This document shows positions 20,560 to 31,641 of a DNA stretch of 64,000 nucleotides, in pieces. A program made the translations under genes and the position numbers. Within the stretch, counting starts at the first letter, position 1, and each line of letters begins with the position of its first letter. Origin of the DNA: Endotrypanum monterogeii (taxonomy: Eukaryota > Euglenozoa > Kinetoplastea > Trypanosomatida > Trypanosomatidae); the NCBI GenBank assembly GCA_000333855.2, contig CM007315.1, positions 1,141,249 through 1,205,248 of the forward strand, in the 5' to 3' direction. Under the pieces are notes generated by a model that was given only the letters and a program-made list of their open reading frames with translations, did no database searches and was not told where the DNA came from.

Positions 20560-21654
20560 TCAATCCTCCAGCACGAAGTCCTCTAGGTCGAGCAATGGCA
20601 CGAGTTGCTTCACACTGCATATAAGAGACTCATCGACACAGAGAAATGCGCCGTAGTTGTTGAACTCACCACAGTAGTTCGGAGCGGAGAAGACAGTGAG
20701 CAGCCTACGCCTTGCAAAGAATTTATATCCCTCTTCCGCCACCTGATGCGCGCGGCAGATAAGGTCGAGGTCCATCGCCTGCGTAAAATGAACCACCACA
20801 TCCTCGCCGAACGTACACGAGACGCCACGGTCGTTCTCACCAAATCCGCTGATGGAGTCATCGGCAGGGTCCGACCAGAGCAAATCACAGATGAGGCCGC
20901 TATCCGGCACGTCCGATGGCCGGAGGATGCGACGAATTTGATCGATGCTGTGCAGCTCCGGACTGAGGCCCCCGTGCATGCAAAGAATGCGTCCGTCGAC
21001 GAGACCGGCCACTGGCATGCAGTTAAAGGTGTCGGTGAAGAGCTTCCAGAGCTTGACGCTATACCGGCGCTTGCACTCGTCGAAGAAACCGTAGATGCGA
21101 TTGATACTGCTGCTCTCGTGGTTCCCACGGAGGAGAAAAAAGTTTTGGGGAAATAACAGCTTATATGCGAAGAGCAGACAGACGGTCTCCAAGGACTGCT
21201 CCCCGCGGTCAACGTAGTCCCCGAGAAAAATGTAGTTGCTCTCGGGGGGGTATCCGCCCAGCTCGAACAGGCGCAACAAATCACTGTACTGACCGTGCAC
21301 ATCACCGCAGAGGTTCACCGGGGCCTTTATTTCGATCAGCATCGGTTGCGACATGAAAAGCTGCCTCGACTCCATAACCAGGTAGACGACCTCCTCCTCC
21401 GTCATCTCCTCATCCGAGAAATTCGAAGGGCCCCCGATGCGACCACCGTTTCTGAGTTGAGGATAACCGGCAGAGTCGAGCTCGCCGACTTTGAGGGCCG
21501 CAGCCGCTGTTTCCGCCTCGAAGGCCTGGAGGCGTGACTGCCTTACATAGGAAGAGGGAGCACTACTTGTTTCTCTTTTGGGTGCAGCCTTGTTGTGAAC
21601 TGGGCTGAGCAGCAACTTGTCAATAATGACCTCTAACTTCGAGCGTACCACCAT
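20560..21654 (-). CDS. PP1-like serine/threonine protein phosphatase
   Basis: This 364-residue protein is a metallophosphatase of the PPP family, closest in pattern to PP1. All metal and catalytic motifs are present: GDVHGQ (117-122), GDYVDRG (145-151), RGNHE (176-180), and CHGG-type [19 protein letters not shown] and SAPNYCGEF follow. It differs from canonical PP1 in several ways. The residue after RGNHE is Ser rather than Cys, and the [13 protein letters not shown] loop reads FNNYG. Roughly 60 extra residues (about 20-80) are inserted in the N-terminal region before the catalytic domain, and the C-terminus ends early in an acidic LEDFVLED. The enzyme should be active; the insertion and changed surface loops suggest different regulatory partners. 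PP1 isoforms are usual in several copies in trypanosomatids. Confidence 0.9.
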   Translation of the reverse strand: MVVRSKLEVIIDKLLLSPVHNKAAPKRETSSAPSSYVRQSRLQAFEAETAAAALKVGELDSAGYPQLRNGGRIGGPSNFSDEEMTEEEVVYLVMESRQLFMSQPMLIEIKAPVNLCGDVHGQYSDLLRLFELGGYPPESNYIFLGDYVDRGEQSLETVCLLFAYKLLFPQNFFLLRGNHESSSINRIYGFFDECKRRYSVKLWKLFTDTFNCMPVAGLVDGRILCMHGGLSPELHSIDQIRRILRPSDVPDSGLICDLLWSDPADDSISGFGENDRGVSCTFGEDVVVHFTQAMDLDLICRAHQVAEEGYKFFARRRLLTVFSAPNYCGEFNNYGAFLCVDESLICSVKQLVPLLDLEDFVLED

Positions 21655-22908
21655 TGCTGCGCAGCTGAAGTATCGAGTTATCCGACCAATGATATATATT
21701 TTTTTTCCACTGCTCGCCCTCTTCTCTCTCCCTCGCTATCCGTTTATGTGTGTGACACGTGGACAGGCGGAACCGAATTCCCAACGAACACAGTTGAGGG
21801 TACAAGTACGGAGGAGCAAGACGAGCAAAAGCAAGAGTGAGTTAAGGAGAGACAACGCGTGGAAGAACTTCTTTTTTTTATTTGCATTTTATCTGACACG
21901 ATGTGGCTGACAGGCGTCAGTGTGCATGTACTCTGCGAATGTATATATATATATGTATATATGTGTGTGCGTTTGTGTTACAGTTAACGCAGACAGGAGA
22001 AAATAAGGAACAGGTCCACGGAGGGAGAGACAAAGAAGAAAAGAGGGGAAGAGGGGAAGAGGGGCAATGATGTGGGTGATCCGAAAAGGTGAGCATGCGC
22101 ACATAGAAAAAGGAAGATATATATTGGGATAAAGGGAGGGTTAACAAACAGACTGGTGGATCTGTGACGTTCTTCTCTTCCTTTATACCGACGTTGCGCA
22201 GAAAGACAACGGGGCAGTGAGCACGATGTATTTTTTTCCTATACATCAAGTATGAGAGACGTACCACTAAAATAATTAAAGGACAGCAGTATGGACTATT
22301 TTTTTTTTTTTGTGTGTGTGTGACGGAGCGACTGGAGGGTGGGTGCTCCAAGTGTGACGGGCACCACCACCACCCCTTTCTCTTCCCAGCCTCTTCCCCT
22401 AAGCAGGGAGCTATATATATATATATATAGAAAACATCAAAGAACCACACAAGGAGGCGTCCTCTCTCCTCCACAGCACCGAAAGGGCAGAAAAAAAAAT
22501 GGGACATTGAAGTTTGTCGAAAGAGAGGTGGAGGGCAGTACGCCGCTGTGATTCGTCACTCTTTTTGAGGGTGAAGGGCGCGATCACCAGGCAGAAAAAA
22601 AAAAAAAGCTCAACGCACGAGCCCAGCCCCCACAAGAATGACACAGGCGTTCGGTTCTTGGCGAAGCACCTGCAGTTTTCCACCCCCAGCGGGAGATTTT
22701 GTTTTTACATTATTTTTTTTCTTCTGTGCCCTGCTAAATTCCACACCCAGAGGTATCAGGAGGCGCACGGACATAGAGAGACGTTTAACATCAGCGAATT
22801 ATTCTGTGAGCCAACTGTACAGACGCGCCAGTTGATCGCATACGCCCTCACCCTCACCCCCGCCGCCATCGTCTTTTCTACTTTCCCTCCGTCTCGCCGT
22901 TGGTTACA
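21655..22908. other. Intergenic region upstream of the PP1-like gene
   Basis: No gene is supported. It contains short (TA)n tracts near 21943-21961 and 22411-22430, poly-T/A runs, and on the right the 3' end of the E3-like gene. Confidence 0.55.
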
Positions 22909-24465
22909 CTACATTTTCTCCCCAGGTGTCCAACTCTTTACAGAGACTCCATCCACCACGTCCGGGGGCAACGCGCTGCGACCGACGAGCATCGCTGCGC
23001 AGTCTATCAGCCCTGCCACGAGCGAAGGGTACGCAGGATTGTGCTTCAGCATCGTGTACACGGACTCCTTGTTTCGGATTGGCAAGGAGGCCACCTCTAC
23101 GACAGATCCAGCGTGCGGCCCCACAGCGCGTACGCCGAGGATTCTCTTCTCACGATTATTGGACACAATCATCTTCACAAAACCATCCTTTGCTCCCATT
23201 ACGATGGAGCGCATCAGGTGCTTATTCTCAATCTTTGCAACAAGGTAGCCGATACCCTCCTCACGGCACTGCTGCTCATTGAGGCCAATGGCTGCAACCT
23301 CGTTCTCCAAAAACATGTTGGTGGCAATATTAGTAAGGACCGTCGGACTAACCGCCAGCTTGGGAGCGGTGCCAAACATGCTGTCGATCACCGCCCGCCC
23401 GGCCGTTAGGGCGGTGCCCGCCGTCCGCTGCAGCCCTGTGGCGTCACCGATGCAGTAGATGTGCTTGTACGGTTTGCATCGACTGTAGAAATCGCACTGA
23501 AGCCTCCCGTTTTCGATCTGCATCTTCGTATTTTCCAAGCCAAGAGTTTCGAGGTTTGGCCGGCGTCCGACTGCCACCATCGCCCGCTCGACGTTGTAGG
23601 TCTCGATTTCGCCAGTGCAAACATTCCGCACCGAGTACTGGCAGTCCGCCTCACCCGCCTCCAAGTCAAAGAGTCGGCAATCATGGTGAATGACGACACC
23701 GCGGCGGATGAGGTTACGCTGTACATACATCGCCACGTCTTCGTCCTCGTTCGGTAAAATGCGGGCGGCCTTGTCCACCAGGTACACCTTGGTGCGCCCC
23801 AACTTGGCATACATCGACGCCACCTCGCACCCCGTTGCCCCTGCACCCACCACGACCATACTCGACGGTATGGAGAGACGAAAGAGATCGGTGGAGTTCA
23901 CGATGCGGGTGCGGTCACACTTGGCTAACACGTGGCCGCGCGGGTTGGAGCCAGTGGCAATGATAATGTGATCGGCCTGTATCGAGCGATACTCACCAGA
24001 CCCCTCGGTGTGGATGTCAACTTCGTTGGGACTGGCGAACGCTGCCTTTCCCTCAATAAGCTTCACCCCGGTTGCCTTCAGCAAAGCACGATATTCGCGC
24101 TCCTTCTCAACGCACGTTTTCTGGAGAAGTTGTGTGATACGCTCGCTCGGGATGCCGCTGACCATACGATGGACTTCAGCCGGGTCGAGCAATTCCTTAG
24201 AAAAATCCGGGCCACTCAGGGAAGCCGCGAAGTCGGCGATTTCCCAAAGCATAGTGGACGGCACGGTGCCGCTCCACAGGTCCGTGCCACCGACGTGGCG
24301 AGCCTCAATGATACAGACCGATTTCCCGTAGTCGACGGCGCGCATCGCCGCCGCGATGCCCCCAGGCCCCCCTCCGATGATGCAAACATCAACTCGTGGA
24401 AACGCGGCGGCGCTCCGCAGCACGGGAAAGGGGACATTAAAACGCACCGAAGACCTGAGAAACAT
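22909..24465 (-). CDS. E3-like flavoprotein lacking redox cysteines (copy 1)
   Basis: This 518-residue protein has the full architecture of dihydrolipoamide dehydrogenase: a mitochondrial-type basic N-terminus (MFLRSSVRF), an FAD-binding GGGPGG (31-36) followed by E54, a central NAD-binding GAGATGCE, the second FAD motif CIGDATG, and a C-terminal interface domain. The active-site GGTCLNVGC of true E3 enzymes is GGTDLWSGT here, so both disulfide cysteines are replaced (Asp62, Thr67). At the C-terminus the HPTxxE catalytic His/Glu motif reads NPAYPS. It can probably bind FAD and a nicotinamide cofactor but cannot reduce a disulfide by the standard mechanism. Such genes are labelled acetoin dehydrogenase E3-like in trypanosomatids; that name should not be read as activity. 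It is the upstream-transcribed neighbour of the PP1-like gene and a tandem paralogue of the gene at 25915. Confidence 0.88.
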   Translation of the reverse strand: MFLRSSVRFNVPFPVLRSAAAFPRVDVCIIGGGPGGIAAAMRAVDYGKSVCIIEARHVGGTDLWSGTVPSTMLWEIADFAASLSGPDFSKELLDPAEVHRMVSGIPSERITQLLQKTCVEKEREYRALLKATGVKLIEGKAAFASPNEVDIHTEGSGEYRSIQADHIIIATGSNPRGHVLAKCDRTRIVNSTDLFRLSIPSSMVVVGAGATGCEVASMYAKLGRTKVYLVDKAARILPNEDEDVAMYVQRNLIRRGVVIHHDCRLFDLEAGEADCQYSVRNVCTGEIETYNVERAMVAVGRRPNLETLGLENTKMQIENGRLQCDFYSRCKPYKHIYCIGDATGLQRTAGTALTAGRAVIDSMFGTAPKLAVSPTVLTNIATNMFLENEVAAIGLNEQQCREEGIGYLVAKIENKHLMRSIVMGAKDGFVKMIVSNNREKRILGVRAVGPHAGSVVEVASLPIRNKESVYTMLKHNPAYPSLVAGLIDCAAMLVGRSALPPDVVDGVSVKSWTPGEKM

Positions 24466-25817
24466 CTTTTTTGTTGATACTTACATACACAAATACATAT
24501 ATATATATATATATATATGTATTTGTATATATATCTTGTCTGAGTGTGGTTGGTGACTAGTGAATGGAAAGGAAGAAACAAAAATGTTTTGAAAAAAAAA
24601 GGGAAACAAGGGGAGCGGTGGATGCTGCGAGATATAGAAAAAAAGAGAAATGGTCACAGCATTCAAAGGAGCCCAGGAAGGAGGAGCAGAACGGCTATAA
24701 GTATGAGGGGGGGGGGGGCCTACTCTGCTCTCTGCCCCCTGTGTTGCCCAGGATCCCGTCTGGCAAGCAGGCAGCAAAAAGGGAGGGGAGAGAAGGAGAG
24801 GGGAACACCAACAAACAAACAAACAAAAAGCAAACAACACTCAATGTATGAGCTACAACGAAAATGGGGGACGGGGAAGAGGAGAATTTGGGAGGCAATT
24901 TCAGGTAAGTTTTTTTGTTTTTTTTTTTGTTGTGTGTGTGGGGCCTGGACGATATTCTCGGGGCCTTCAAGGGCACCCAAATGGATTACCCCTTTTTGTG
25001 TATTTCCTCGGCCCCTTGAACGGTGCCGTGCAAACACATTTGTGCAGAGCCCAGCAGTGCAGGGCTAGACGAACATTAGCTCATTGTGTATTGCAAGGCG
25101 TCCGTGCAAACGCCTTTTTGATGTGAACTCAATGGATCGAGCACAGCGTCTGCTCAAAGCTCCAGGTACCCCTTCTGATTCATGGAGTGACCCCTCCGCC
25201 TCCTCTCGACAGCTGCTTCTGCTGTTCTGGGTGCCGTCACGTGGAGCGTGTCTCAAAGTTGCCTGGGCCCCCCCCCCTACAGAACAGTAGATGGACAACG
25301 CCACATGAGGTGTGCTTGGGCAGTATAGATCCTTTCATCATCCCGTACGTAATACAGACATGTCCGCCATTGAAAATCACCTCGACACAACGCGTTCCAG
25401 AAGTTGGCTGCTGTCGCCAACATGAATATACAGCTCAGACTACACTACGCCGCAGATCATCCGTCCTATCCACACGCGGAAGTGACTCGGCCTCAGCAGG
25501 TGAAGATAGACCGTTATGGCCTCCGTACACGCTCGCAGCATTGAGGGCCCTCCCCCGCCCTTTCTACCTGACAGCCCTCCACAATTTGAAGATGCACCGT
25601 TGCTCCTCCCCCTACTCAGACATGGAAAAAAAAAAAAGACGGGACTGGTGAAGGAGGATACGGGGAAAAAACAATCACCGCCACCCCCACCCCTGTTGTA
25701 CCAGAGAAACGGAGGGGGGAGGTAAGAGGAATAAGAGGAGTCGACATGAGCAAGATTATGACCCCGAGGTCGATTGCGAATGTGTTTGCATACATGCAAC
25801 TGGAGTACCATCCTCGA

Positions 25818-25851
<34 letters not shown>

Positions 25852-25914
25852 CATCGTAGCAGGGGATGCCCCACAGCCGTCCGCGTTTACGGCTCATACC
25901 TGCCTCAGACAGGA
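24466..25914. other. Spacer between the two E3-like genes
   Basis: No gene is supported. It holds a (TA)n tract at about 24496-24533, poly-A and poly-G runs, and a (CA)n tract at about 25820-25850. The part from about 25000 to 25600 is compositionally balanced and lies just downstream of the second E3-like stop codon, where a degenerate 3'-UTR retroposon could sit; I could not confirm one. Confidence 0.55.
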
Positions 25915-27558
25915 TTAATTGGGCCCAACGCCGGTGCCCTTACCTTTGTAAACCACTCCCCTGCCCATATCTGTCGGAATCCATTTCGTGAGCTTGACGC
26001 CGCACGCCGTCTTCGCATGCGGGTGTGCCGGGCGGTCGAGGATGCAGCGCAAACACTCCTGAAAGGCCTGAGAAACAGCCGGATATGCGGTCAGACGCCC
26101 CGCAAGGTCGAAGACTGTCTGGCGATTTTGGATGGCTAGTGAAGCAATATCCACGAGGGTGCTCGCATTCATGCCCACCGCCCGCACGCCGAGAATGCGC
26201 TGCTCTGGATCGTTGGTGACAATAATCTTTACGAAGCCTTGAGTGTTAGCAGCAGCCACAGCACGGCTCACGACCTCGTAACTGTAACGGGCCGCAATAT
26301 AAGCAATGCCTTTCTTCCGGCACTGCGACTCGTTGTACCCGACAGAGGCGACAGCGCGACTCAGGAAGGCAATGCTAGACATCGTCTCTGTCAAGCTCGG
26401 CACGACCCTCGGCGTTGTGCCGTAGATGTAGTCCACGGCGAGCTTTGCCTGTGTTTCGCCCATACTGACCAGCTGCATACGCGTAGCAGCATCACCAACA
26501 GCGAAAATGTGCGGTGTCCCGATACACTGGCCGAACTCATTCACATGTATGTGACTGCCGCGCGTCTTGAGGGTGGTGTTCTCGATACCGAGGTCGGAGT
26601 AGTCCGGAACACGACCCACCGAGATGAGCGCGCGTTCCACCTGGAAGGTTGTCAGCTTCCGCGTGGTACGATCCATTATAGTGTACTGGACGCCGGAGTG
26701 CGGCGTGGGGTTTCCCGGATGCCGCGCCAACGCCTCCTCGTCCGTCTCCTCCCACGGCTGCATATCGTACAGGTCCGAGTTGTGGTGAACGACCACACCA
26801 GCGCGGGTCATGCCCTCTGCAATCATCTGCACAATGTCTGGGTCTTCCGATGGGAGAATGTGCGAGGCCTTATCGATGATCGATACCTTCGTCTTGCCAA
26901 GACCACCAATGATGTTGGCGAACTCGCAGCCGATGACACCAGCCCCGACGATCACCAAACTCTTCGGCAGCGGTGCTTGCATGATGTGATCGGAGGTCAT
27001 AACCAGCTTTCCGTCGGCTTCCACGAAGGGGTGCGCTCGTGGCTTTGACCCCGTAGCGATGATAAAATAGTCTGCCGTGATGCTTCGGTAGACCTTTGTC
27101 AGTCGGTTGTGGCATTGGATCTCGCTGTTGCTGCTGAAGGACGCCTTGCCAAAGACGAGCTCCACGTTCGGTGAAGCCGTGAGTGCTGACCGGATCTGCT
27201 CCTCGCGGATGTGACTGACTGTTCCCATTGATCGCCGCATCTTCGCCTCGTCCATTTCAAAGTAGTCGTCGAGACTCACGCCGTAGAGGCGTTTGGCCGC
27301 CTTACCACGGAGCTTAGACATCGCATTCGAGTACTCCCACATCGTCTTGGACTGCAACGCACCGTTCCACAAATCACAGCCGCCAATTCGTGTCTTCTCA
27401 ACGATGCAAACACGCTTGTTGTAGTCAGCCGCTCGAAGTGCCGCAGCAACGCCGGCAGGGCCACTGCCAATAACGCAAACATCGAAGTGCGTCTTGTCCT
27501 GCGAGGCAGCTGTCCAAGCCCGAGGGCGGTTGAAGGTGCGGAAGGTGAGACGCAGCAT
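25915..27558 (-). CDS. E3-like flavoprotein lacking redox cysteines (copy 2)
   Basis: This 547-residue protein is a tandem paralogue of the 22909-24465 product. After a mitochondrial-type N-terminus (MLRLTFRTFNRPRAW) come FAD-binding GSGPAG (31-36), E54, NAD-type GAGVIGCE, and AVGDAATRM. The disulfide motif is GGCDLWNGA, so the two active-site cysteines are Asp62 and Ala67. Although one Cys lies at position 61, it is offset by one and has no partner. The C-terminal HPTxxE is YPAVSQ. Both paralogues therefore share a G-G-x-D-L-W-x-G motif in place of the redox site, with identical spacing. The supplied longest frame begins 32 codons earlier, but that stretch is Cys/Val/Phe-rich and upstream pyrimidine-derived; the ATG at 27558 aligns exactly with copy 1. 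Confidence 0.88.
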   Translation of the reverse strand: MLRLTFRTFNRPRAWTAASQDKTHFDVCVIGSGPAGVAAALRAADYNKRVCIVEKTRIGGCDLWNGALQSKTMWEYSNAMSKLRGKAAKRLYGVSLDDYFEMDEAKMRRSMGTVSHIREEQIRSALTASPNVELVFGKASFSSNSEIQCHNRLTKVYRSITADYFIIATGSKPRAHPFVEADGKLVMTSDHIMQAPLPKSLVIVGAGVIGCEFANIIGGLGKTKVSIIDKASHILPSEDPDIVQMIAEGMTRAGVVVHHNSDLYDMQPWEETDEEALARHPGNPTPHSGVQYTIMDRTTRKLTTFQVERALISVGRVPDYSDLGIENTTLKTRGSHIHVNEFGQCIGTPHIFAVGDAATRMQLVSMGETQAKLAVDYIYGTTPRVVPSLTETMSSIAFLSRAVASVGYNESQCRKKGIAYIAARYSYEVVSRAVAAANTQGFVKIIVTNDPEQRILGVRAVGMNASTLVDIASLAIQNRQTVFDLAGRLTAYPAVSQAFQECLRCILDRPAHPHAKTACGVKLTKWIPTDMGRGVVYKGKGTGVGPN

Positions 27559-28347
27559 GGCGAGTATACAAGAAAAGGAGAGAAATCGAAAGCAGACCAA
27601 TCTCGAAGAAGAAAGGAAGGAAATCCCAGCCGTGACAACAACACACACACACACACAAAAAAAAAAAAAAGATGTGGATTAACAGGAGACCAATAGATCA
27701 CAGCAGAACAGTCTGAGAAGAGAAGAAGATGGCAGCGAGAAAAAAAACTCGATTTAGATAAGATGACCACGAATGGTTGAATAAATGAAACTGTACAGCA
27801 ACGAAACGGGGTAGAGTGTGATCAAGGCGACCTCACGTGCCAGGTAGAAGAGGGCAGCCTCGACAAGCACCACGGAGCACCTAGAGAGATCCTTTATAAA
27901 TATATTTATATTGTATATTTATAAAACCGTTTGGGTTTTTTTAATAGAAAAGTGTGATGGTGAAAAGGAGAGAAGCATGTACACAAAAGAAGTAGTTTGT
28001 GTGTTCGTTTGTGTCTATATATATACATATATGTATAATATTCTCGGTCTCCAAAACCCTCCCGATGCTGTGCGTGGGACCACACTAGATGCTAGGATAA
28101 TGCTGAGGGTCAACAAGGGTTAAGGCGTGAGTGTGTGTGAGCAGCTCTACCCGAAGCGCCTCGGGGTAATAGCCAAAAAGATCAAGTGAGGATCGTGAAG
28201 AATTCTTCACATTTCTTTGAGTCAAGGGGGGGGATAAAATAAAAATAAAATAAAATAAAAAAAGAGAAAACGGCACAAAGTCATGCGATGTAGTAAAGTA
28301 CAGCCAAAAGGGGGCGGAGTGGAGAGAAGAAATAGATACATGAAGGG

Positions 28348-28385
<38 letters not shown>

Positions 28386-28390
28386 GTAAA

Positions 28391-28701
28391 GGAGCGGCCC
28401 AGAAGTGTTGTGGGAAGACGAGCGAAATGAGAAAGGTGAAATGCGATGATCCCACGTGTTTTTTTTTTCCGCCCCAAGAACTCATTCCGTTGCCGTCGCG
28501 CATTGAAGAAGGGATCGAGAAACACGTTCCATACCGACTGCAGAGATGGAAAAAAAAAACATTGCGAAAATTTATCAAAAGAAATTCTCACGGGTCATCT
28601 CTCTCCCACAGAAAATGGGTAATTATAACATAAAAGTGCACCCTAACCTCGTCACCATGAAAGGTGCGAAGACAGATCGGGATCATTTCCTTCTGTATTT
28701 T
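28391..28701. repeat. Left copy of a 311-bp near-identical duplication
   Basis: This block ends exactly at the N run and matches 28851-29160 with, by my reading, one substitution (GAAATGAGAAAGG versus GAAATGCGAAAGG) and one 1-bp homopolymer indel. The two copies flank the gap at 28702-28711, which suggests a duplicated contig end rather than biology. Confidence 0.85.
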
Positions 28702-28711
28702 NNNNNNNNNN
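28702..28711. other. Assembly gap (10 Ns)
   Basis: Ten consecutive Ns, the only ambiguous bases in the window. The 100 bp to the right are an error-like echo of the sequence to the left of the (TA)n tract at 28351. Confidence 1.
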
Positions 28712-28810
28712 CGAAACGTAACGACTAGACGACGTAGTAGTAAAGTAACGTAACGACGAAACGGGAACGGGACGGTAGGAGGAGAAGAAGTAAGATACAT
28801 AGAGGAGGTA

Positions 28811-28846
<36 letters not shown>

Positions 28847-28850
28847 CAAA

Positions 28851-29160
28851 GGAGCGGCCCAGAAGTGTTGTGGGAAGACGAGCGAAATGCGAAAGGTGAA
28901 ATGCGATGATCCCACGTGTTTTTTTTTTCCGCCCCAAGAACTCATTCCGTTGCCGTCGCGCATTGAAGAAGGGATCGAGAAACACGTTCCATACCGACTG
29001 CAGAGATGGAAAAAAAAACATTGCGAAAATTTATCAAAAGAAATTCTCACGGGTCATCTCTCTCCCACAGAAAATGGGTAATTATAACATAAAAGTGCAC
29101 CCTAACCTCGTCACCATGAAAGGTGCGAAGACAGATCGGGATCATTTCCTTCTGTATTTT
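28851..29160. repeat. Right copy of the 310-bp near-identical duplication
   Basis: Near-identical to 28391-28701 and continuing into unique sequence with poly-T at 29157-29166. In the right copy the (TA)n tract (28811-28843) is preceded by a degraded version of the left copy's upstream flank. Confidence 0.85.
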
Positions 29161-30843
29161 TTTTTTGGTTTGCATGAGATAAGAAAGACAGTAGTCTCCA
29201 TCGTATTAAGGTTTGAAAGAAAAAAGAGGCAGCAACAAATGTGCCTGCAATGGAAAGTATCAATCCTACATTGAAGAAAATCGCAAATATAAGCAGATGC
29301 AGCTGCCAACACAGTAGCTGTACAAGATAGATCAAGAAACAGCACATAAAAAAAAAGCAGACAACACAGACATACGCACACACACACACAAAAAAAAAAA
29401 AAAGAAAGCGAGAGCGAAAGCGAGAGAAAGAAAAGAGTATCCCTGTGAATCTCTGGAAACCTTTTTGGAGTCCCGCACGCACACGAAACAAATCGACAGA
29501 ACGTGAAAAGAAACGCCGGGCGGACACGGTGGAATCGAGACACATACAGAAAAGAGCGGCGATCTCTACAATAAAATGAAAAAAAAACTGCATATAAAAC
29601 CAAATAGGGGGAATACAAGGGAATTAGATCCACACACATGGAAAGAAGAATGGGCCGGCGGGGGAGAGGAGAGGTTAACAAATGCACAATGAAACTGCTT
29701 CCGAACACTTCGCCTGGGAAGGGAAAAAAGCAGAGAAAGAGGATGCGACCACAGCCGCCACACAAGCGTAGACGGGATGAAAAAAAAAAAGCGAGAATCT
29801 AAAGAGAAAAAGTGTAACAAACATATTTATATACGTGCATATATAGATTATATATATATATATATATATATATACATGAAGAGGAGAATACTAAAAAATG
29901 TGAGAGCCCTGGAACGTGTCCCGCTCGTGTGGCCTTCCCCCCCCCTTCTTCGGAATTGGAGTCCATGCCTTCACAAAGCAAGAACACACAAATAAAAAAA
30001 TGTCGCACAAAAAATCCTTGGTATAACACACACTTGAGGATATTGGTAAAGGAGACGAGGAAGAGGAGGGGGAGAAAAAAAGGACAGCATTTTTCTGTTG
30101 ATGTGATGCAGTCAAAGCAGTACAATACAATAATAATAATAATAATAAGAGAAACGAAAAAAAAAAACTCAAGGTACAATGGCAAAAAACAATTGAGAAT
30201 AAAAACCTCGAATAGAAAAATGAGCCCATCCGTGTGCGTACATCTGTGAGTCTCTCGCTATCTGTGCGTGTGTGTGTGTGCAGCTTCCTTCCTCCGTCCC
30301 CATTTTTGTTTCTCCTTTTTACATCTGACCAGCGCTGGAAATATGCACGCAACAGCCAACAATAATAATAATAATAAAAAGAAGAGGTACGCAGCGGGAG
30401 AATGAAGTAGATAAATGTGTTGCTGCTGGAGGAGAGAATGAGTAAGTAATGTGTAACAGACGCAAATGTGTGCCGACGTTAGAATGCAAAATGAAAGCTA
30501 AAACAATAATAATAATATAATATTTCTGTGTAGTGTTAGAACGTAGATATCTCGAGTGGTGAAGGAAGAGGTGAAGCACCGGACGAGGGCAGCTTCTCTT
30601 CTGGTGTGGTGAGCTGAAGATTGCGCAGGGGATGGGAAGGATGGAATCGTTAGTTCTCGAGTACAGCCTCACCAGCCTCGCGCTGTCACAGAAGCCTTCC
30701 CCCCTCCCTCCCTCCCTCACTGCCCAATGGGCTAGAAATCTCATATGCTCCCTCCCCCCCCCCAACAGTTCAAAACACACACAAAAAAAAAGATGCATTA
30801 CAGTAGCAGCACATAGCGCGCTGATAATACGAAAAACATACCA

Positions 30844-30888
<45 letters not shown>
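30844..30888. repeat. (AAT)n microsatellite
   Basis: About 14 AAT units without interruption. Shorter AAT runs occur nearby at about 30129-30147 and 30360-30377. Confidence 0.9.
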
Positions 30889-31092
30889 GAGAAAGAGGAG
30901 AAGAAGAAATCAAAAAGAAGGGAAGAGAACCAGGGGGGAGGAGGATACGCTCCGTGTGCACATACATGTAAGCATTTCGTAACGTCACATCCACAAGCAT
31001 GGGAAACAACAATAAAATATTGCGAATGTAAATGAAAAATGGAGTGCTTTTATTTCTCAATCCTTCTCCCCACCCACCTGTACCAACACATG

Positions 31093-31095
<3 letters not shown>

Positions 31096-31129
<34 letters not shown>
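31096..31129. repeat. (CA)n microsatellite
   Basis: About 16 CA units in intergenic DNA, 3' of the 31642-33351 gene in transcription order. Confidence 0.9.
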
Positions 31130-31130
<1 letters not shown>

Positions 31131-31641
31131 AAGAAAAAAGGAGTCAAAAGGGGAAAAATCAGAAAAACACCACCAGCGCCTCGCATACGAAGAGGTTCCC
31201 TTCTTATCGGCTGGTATAGCAACAAAACATGGGACAACGTTTCACATCGTTATTATTATGATTATTATGATACCCCTTACCCTTTGCTCCAGACGTCTCT
31301 GGTGGATCAAAACAAAACAATCACGTCACGGTCTGCTGCCCACTCCTCCCTAATTTGGATGTTGATGGACGCGCTCGAGTGTGGAGAGGGAAGATAGGGA
31401 GGGAGAAGAGACCAGAGGGGAATTACCTCCTCCTCCCCCCCCTCGTCGCTAATATAGAGTGATCGAATGGAACAAAAAAAAAAAAAACAAGTGGCAACAC
31501 CGTCAACAACTAAATATATCCAGGCGAGCATACTGTTTCCTTTCCCCACCTTGCTCCGTTTCTTGTTGCTATTTTTTTTGCATCATCTACGGGTTGGCAG
31601 CAGAAGCCTTTTTTTTTTTTTTGATTCATGATTTGTTTCGC

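Larger units (their letters stand above)
27559..31641. other. 4.1-kb gene-free, repeat-rich region with an assembly gap
   Basis: No coding region is supported. It holds (TA)n at 28351-28382, 28811-28843 and about 29849-29874, (AAT)n at several places including 30844-30888, (CA)n at 31096-31129, and an N run at 28702-28711 with duplicated flanks. The only long frames are repeat translations. Confidence 0.6.

Noticed and set aside
27559..27654. 32-codon N-terminal extension of the second E3-like gene
   Set aside because: It is Cys/Val/Phe-rich from a pyrimidine tract, and the internal ATG gives exact alignment with the first copy.
28391..29160. Biological tandem duplication
   Set aside because: The N run exactly at the junction and the degraded flank make an assembly artefact more likely, so it is reported as such.
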